Assembly (NCBI GenBank): GCA_003497505.1
Contig: DNNV01000064.1
Span: 1-9,118, forward strand
DNA length: 9,118 bases
Reading direction: 5' to 3'
DNA from: Clostridiales bacterium
GTDB taxonomy: Bacteria > Bacillota > Clostridia > Tissierellales > Sedimentibacteraceae
Notes under the pieces: model-generated
The model's input: only the letters and a program-made list of their open reading frames with translations
What the model was told of the DNA's origin: nothing
Databases searched by the model: none
Shown here: positions 6,329-9,118 of the stretch, in pieces
Layout: every line of letters begins with the position of its first letter
Numbering within the stretch: position 1 is the first letter of the stretch
Made by a program: the position numbers and the translations under genes

Positions 6329-6784
6329 TTGTATAGCGATAAACTCAGAAGTCACTTAAAATCTTTCGAAAAGTGTAAGTATTTAAAAGTTGAAGGTCCC
6401 GACAATGCTGCGGAAAAGGTTTTTGTTGACTGTTCATTCGGAGTTAATCCTTTTGGTCATAGTGAAAACATAAAAATATATAATGCAGACAAGCGCATTG
6501 ATGTAAGTAACTATACAGAGCTCGGAGCATTTCGTCTAAGAAAAGTAATAATGGATTATTGGTATCCTGTTGCTAAATTGGATTATGAGAACATATCAAT
6601 TTCAGATGGATCAATGGGGATAATAGATTTGATCAACAGTCTTTTCATTAATGTTGGAGACAGAGTCTTAGGTTACAGCCCACAGTTTCCCGAATATGTA
6701 GAAAGCCTAAAAATTCGCGGTGGAATATATTCGCCGGTACTGTTAAAAGAGGATAACGGCTATAAGTTTAATGCAGATCGTTAA
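6329..6784 (+). CDS. PLP-dependent class I/II aminotransferase, N-terminal part (frameshifted)
   Basis: This is the first half of a fold-type I aminotransferase resembling histidinol-phosphate aminotransferase (HisC-like). Visible are the N-terminal substrate segment CSFGVNPFG, the TELGAFRLRK block, the cofactor-phosphate loop DGSMGIIDLI, and the VGDRVLGYSPQFPEY motif. The start is taken as TTG 6329 because AGGAGGTG (6316-6323) ends five bases before it; the in-frame ATG at 6311 lies upstream of that site and is unlikely. The frame ends at TAA 6782-6784, in mid-domain, without the catalytic lysine. The rest of the enzyme continues in the +1 frame, so this half alone cannot be active. It is the first gene of the operon divergent from the regulator. 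Confidence 0.85.
   Translation: MYSDKLRSHLKSFEKCKYLKVEGPDNAAEKVFVDCSFGVNPFGHSENIKIYNADKRIDVSNYTELGAFRLRKVIMDYWYPVAKLDYENISISDGSMGIIDLINSLFINVGDRVLGYSPQFPEYVESLKIRGGIYSPVLLKEDNGYKFNADR
6747..6784 (+). other. frameshift window joining the two aminotransferase frames
   Basis: The upstream frame is open to the TAA at 6782 and the downstream frame is open from just after a TAA at 6744-6746, so a +1 shift anywhere in this 38-nt overlap would restore one polypeptide of about 370 residues, the normal family length. Protein similarity flows naturally from YKFNA into IVNSLNDN, placing the lesion near 6773-6781, around GCAGATCGTT. There is no long homopolymer here. A lost copy of a short CAGAT repeat is one possible origin (inference). 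Confidence 0.7.
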
Positions 6785-7427
6785 CAGCTTAAATGATAAC
6801 GTATACAAATTTGTTTACATTGACAATCCAAACAACCCGACCGGACAGATAATTACTATTCAAGAAATTGAGAAGATAATAAAAAAAGCAGATGAAGTAA
6901 ATACGATTGTAATCATCGATGAAGCTTATGGTGATTATATGCCAAAAGATAATTCAGCTATAAAATTTATCGGCAAATATAAAAACTTATATGTAATTAA
7001 AAGCTTCTCGAAAGCGTATTCCTTAGCCGGAATAAGAATTGGCTATTTGGCAGGGAGCAATGAATTAATGAAATGTTACAATATTATTGAGGATTATTTA
7101 GTAAATCAAGTAGCTGTAAATATTGCTGAAGTAGCATTAAATGACAAAGATTTTTTGGAAAAAACCATCGAGAAAACTAAGAGAGTTAAATCTAAAATTT
7201 TAACCTCAATTCATAAGTTGAAAGTATTGGAGACTGATATACAAGTGCCTATTTTTACTGCAGTATGCCAGAATAAAGATATAAACCTGTATAAATTGAT
7301 GAGAAGCTACGGCATAAATACCTCTTCGGGATTTTTGAATTTAGGTGATAATTCTGTGAGGATAAGAATTCCAAAAGAAGATGAAAAGTTAATAGAATTA
7401 CTAAAGAAGATGGAGGAAATAATCTAA
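6771..7427 (+). CDS. PLP-dependent class I/II aminotransferase, C-terminal part (frameshifted)
   Basis: This is the second half of the same HisC-like aminotransferase, with all PLP-contacting motifs intact. Numbering from the ATG at 6771, they are DNPNNPTG (19-25, Asn binding the ring hydroxyl), IIDEAYGDY (48-56, Asp50 at the pyridine nitrogen), SFSKAYSLAGIRIGY (78-92, Schiff-base Lys81 and Arg89 at the phosphate), and a C-terminal VRIRIP with the likely substrate-carboxylate Arg (197 or 199). The ATG at 6771 has no well-placed ribosome binding site; AAGAGGAT is 17 nt away, so independent translation would depend on coupling to the 14-nt overlap. The stop TAA shares its last base with the next start codon. 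In a kynureninase operon, a kynurenine or aromatic amino acid transaminase role is plausible but unproven. Confidence 0.85.
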   Translation: MQIVNSLNDNVYKFVYIDNPNNPTGQIITIQEIEKIIKKADEVNTIVIIDEAYGDYMPKDNSAIKFIGKYKNLYVIKSFSKAYSLAGIRIGYLAGSNELMKCYNIIEDYLVNQVAVNIAEVALNDKDFLEKTIEKTKRVKSKILTSIHKLKVLETDIQVPIFTAVCQNKDINLYKLMRSYGINTSSGFLNLGDNSVRIRIPKEDEKLIELLKKMEEII

Positions 7428-8548
7428 TGAATGATAATAAATTAAATGCACCTCAAATTATTTCTATTGGCGGTGCCTTTATGGGGTTTGTAATTGGTTC
7501 AAGCTTTGCATCCGGTCAGGAGTGCTTGCAATATTTCTCAGGTCACGGTGTATGGGGAAGCATTGGTGTCGGCATAATTGCGGTTATACTGTATGCTTGG
7601 TTCAGTGCAACGATAATTGAGGACGGAAGAAATTTGCAGCTGACCCAAACAAATAAAATGTTTGAATTTTACCTTGGAAAATACTTAGGAACATTTTGCG
7701 AATGGTTTACACCGATAATGCTGTTTTTTGTATATGCCTTGATGATTTCGGCAGCGGGCTCAACTTTTGAAGAATATTATGGATTTAATGGCAATATAGG
7801 CAGAATCATAATGATAGCAGCTTCACTGGCAACAGTCTTGTTAGGGCTTAAAAATTTAGTTAAAATAATAGGATATATTTCACCATTTCTTTTAGTAGGA
7901 ATTATGATGATAGGTATCATGGCTATAGCTAAAAATCCTCAGGGTATTCAACAAGCAGATGAAGTTCTCAAAACCTTAGGAGTTAAAAACAACTTTGACA
8001 ACTGGTTTATTTCTGGTCTGTTGTATGGTGCATATACTGTTACAGGTGTTGTCCCTTATCTTGCGGGAATTGGTGCCAGCACTGCAACTAACAAAAAGAA
8101 TGCCATTGGTGGCGGGCTTTTTGGAGGTATAGCATTCATTATTGCAGTTATGATACTAAACTTCGGGCTGCTTGCTAATATCGGCAGTGTATACAACTTA
8201 GAAATTCCGTCACTGTTTGTTGCAGATCAGGTGAGCCCGATATTTGGCAAAATCTTTGCTGTTATGCTCATACTTGGTATTTATACAACAGCAGTTCCGA
8301 TGATGTTTACAGCTTGTAACAAGGTGTCAGAAGACGAAAAGAGTATTAAGTTCAAGGTGGCGGCAATTGTAACAGCAATAGTAGGTTTCTTTGGAGGACA
8401 GCTATCATTCTCAACCATGGTTGGAATAATATATCCGATTTCAGGATATGTGGGACTTATCATTTTTGCGGGTATGATTTATACTAAATATATCAAAAAA
8501 AGAAGCTATAAAGAGTTTTTAGAAACAATCAGTGAAAAAGCTCATTAA
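7427..8548 (+). CDS. YkvI-family transporter (LeuT-fold, APC-superfamily-like)
   Basis: This 373-aa integral membrane protein has about ten to eleven hydrophobic segments, at roughly 10-35, 42-65, 93-113, 126-141, 145-168, 193-212, 229-252, 271-296, 309-326 and 330-354. The first segment is interrupted by a glycine/serine-rich GFVIGSSFASGQE, the kind of broken helix that binds substrate in LeuT-fold carriers, and a second glycine-rich block (GIGAST) follows TM6. It resembles the B. subtilis YkvI group, which has no experimentally settled substrate that I know of. GGAGG (7412-7416) lies ten bases before the ATG, which overlaps the preceding stop by one base (TAATG), so translation is coupled to the aminotransferase. 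Placement between the aminotransferase and kynU suggests import (or export) of kynurenine, tryptophan or a product such as anthranilate; this is inference from context. Confidence 0.85.
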   Translation: MNDNKLNAPQIISIGGAFMGFVIGSSFASGQECLQYFSGHGVWGSIGVGIIAVILYAWFSATIIEDGRNLQLTQTNKMFEFYLGKYLGTFCEWFTPIMLFFVYALMISAAGSTFEEYYGFNGNIGRIIMIAASLATVLLGLKNLVKIIGYISPFLLVGIMMIGIMAIAKNPQGIQQADEVLKTLGVKNNFDNWFISGLLYGAYTVTGVVPYLAGIGASTATNKKNAIGGGLFGGIAFIIAVMILNFGLLANIGSVYNLEIPSLFVADQVSPIFGKIFAVMLILGIYTTAVPMMFTACNKVSEDEKSIKFKVAAIVTAIVGFFGGQLSFSTMVGIIYPISGYVGLIIFAGMIYTKYIKKRSYKEFLETISEKAH

Positions 8549-8611
8549 ATAGAAATCAATATCAGATATAAATATTAAAAACAAATTGTATATGAATTAG
8601 GAGGAAGAAAG

Positions 8612-9118
8612 ATGCAAAAATTTGAATTAACAAGGGAATTTGCTGAAAAGATGGATCAGGAAGATATGTTGGCAAAGTATAAGGAAAGATTTCATACTAA
8701 GGAAGGTCAAATCTATATGGATGGTAATTCATTAGGCGTGTCATCTAAAGATGCAGAAGAATCTTTGCTGAATATGTTGGAAATTTGGAAAGAACACGGA
8801 ATCAATGTTTGGAGCATTGAAGGCGGCAAATATTTCTTATATCAAAACTTTTTGGGATCTCAAATTGCACCGCTGATTAATGCTTATCCGGAAGAAGTTT
8901 CAGTGGCAAACAGCACAACCGTGAATGTTCATCAATGTATTGCAACATTTTATAAACCTACAAAGGAAAGATATAAAATAATTGTTGATGATTTAAACTT
9001 CCCCAGTGACAGATATGCCGTAGACAGTCAGGTAAAGCTTAAAGGACTTAATCCGGATGATGTTGTCAAGGTTGTTGAAAGCAAGGATGGCAGAACAATT
9101 TCTGAAGATTTAATTATA
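8612..9118 (+). CDS. kynU: kynureninase, 3' end outside window
   Basis: Kynureninase is a PLP enzyme that cleaves L-kynurenine to anthranilate and L-alanine. The first 169 residues are present and the frame is open to the last base. Family signatures are IYMDGNSLG (34-42), the conserved Trp in INVWSIEGG (64-72), the EEVSVANSTTVNVH segment (94-107) with the PLP-phosphate Ser-Thr-Thr, and DDLNFPSDRYA (126-136). SQVKLKGLNP (139-148) also fits. The Schiff-base lysine lies beyond the window. ATG 8612 has AGGAGGA (8599-8605) seven bases upstream. The gene follows the transporter by 63 nt with no terminator visible, so it is the third gene of the operon. The combination of motifs distinguishes it from general class V aminotransferases or cysteine desulfurases. 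Confidence 0.9.
   Translation, partial: MQKFELTREFAEKMDQEDMLAKYKERFHTKEGQIYMDGNSLGVSSKDAEESLLNMLEIWKEHGINVWSIEGGKYFLYQNFLGSQIAPLINAYPEEVSVANSTTVNVHQCIATFYKPTKERYKIIVDDLNFPSDRYAVDSQVKLKGLNPDDVVKVVESKDGRTISEDLII

Noticed and set aside
6775..6785. Programmed +1 frameshift like prfB
   Set aside because: CGT TAA C lacks the CUU-type slippery codon and a stimulatory Shine-Dalgarno at the right distance; mutation or sequencing error is more likely, though kept open as a finding.
1..9118. tRNA, rRNA, CRISPR array, transposase or toxin-antitoxin pair
   Set aside because: I looked for cloverleaf-like segments, regularly spaced repeats, and transposase or toxin motifs on both strands and saw none.

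Overview
The window looks like chromosomal DNA of a low-GC, AT-rich Clostridia-type member of the Bacillota. Coding sequences are preceded by strong AGGAGG-type ribosome binding sites, TTG starts occur, and the core proteins have a Firmicutes look. I cannot name a genus from the sequence alone.

Region 1 (1-2806, all + strand) is a compact run of housekeeping genes: the 3' part of trmB (tRNA m7G46 methyltransferase), a small DUF1294 membrane protein overlapping it by 8 nt, a YbaK/EbsC-type Cys-tRNA(Pro) deacylase, an RluA-family pseudouridine synthase and an HD-domain (HDIG) phosphohydrolase. Three of the five act on tRNA or rRNA, so this is a translation-related group. An A/T-rich inverted repeat lies 22 nt after the last gene.

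Region 2 (about 2807-4700) is a scarred junction zone. It holds a non-coding stretch with a 15-bp palindrome, the C-terminal remnant of an arginyl-tRNA synthetase gene on the - strand whose catalytic half is missing, an 11-bp inverted repeat next to a possible 40-residue ORF of unknown origin, and a VOC-family (glyoxalase/PhnB-like) gene on the - strand with its own promoter and an operator-like inverted repeat. It reads as a site of past deletion or insertion.

Region 3 (4787-9118) is the most interesting part. A 457-aa regulator with an N-terminal XRE-type helix-turn-helix (- strand) is divergent from a + strand operon: a PLP-dependent class I/II aminotransferase (split by a frameshift near 6747-6784), a YkvI-family LeuT-fold transporter starting on the last base of the aminotransferase stop, and a kynureninase (kynU) that runs off the window end. 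The 150-bp divergent intergenic region carries two perfect palindromes sharing the core TTCAATTGAA. One overlaps the -35 of the best rightward promoter and the other is close to the regulator's start. I infer a locally regulated module for uptake and catabolism of kynurenine or a related aromatic amino acid: the transporter imports it, kynureninase gives anthranilate plus alanine, and the aminotransferase would act on the same substrate or a product. No kynurenine-forming enzyme (tryptophan dioxygenase, formamidase) is visible in the window, which suggests an external source. The enzyme family calls are solid. The common substrate, the transporter's role and the regulator's ligand are inference.
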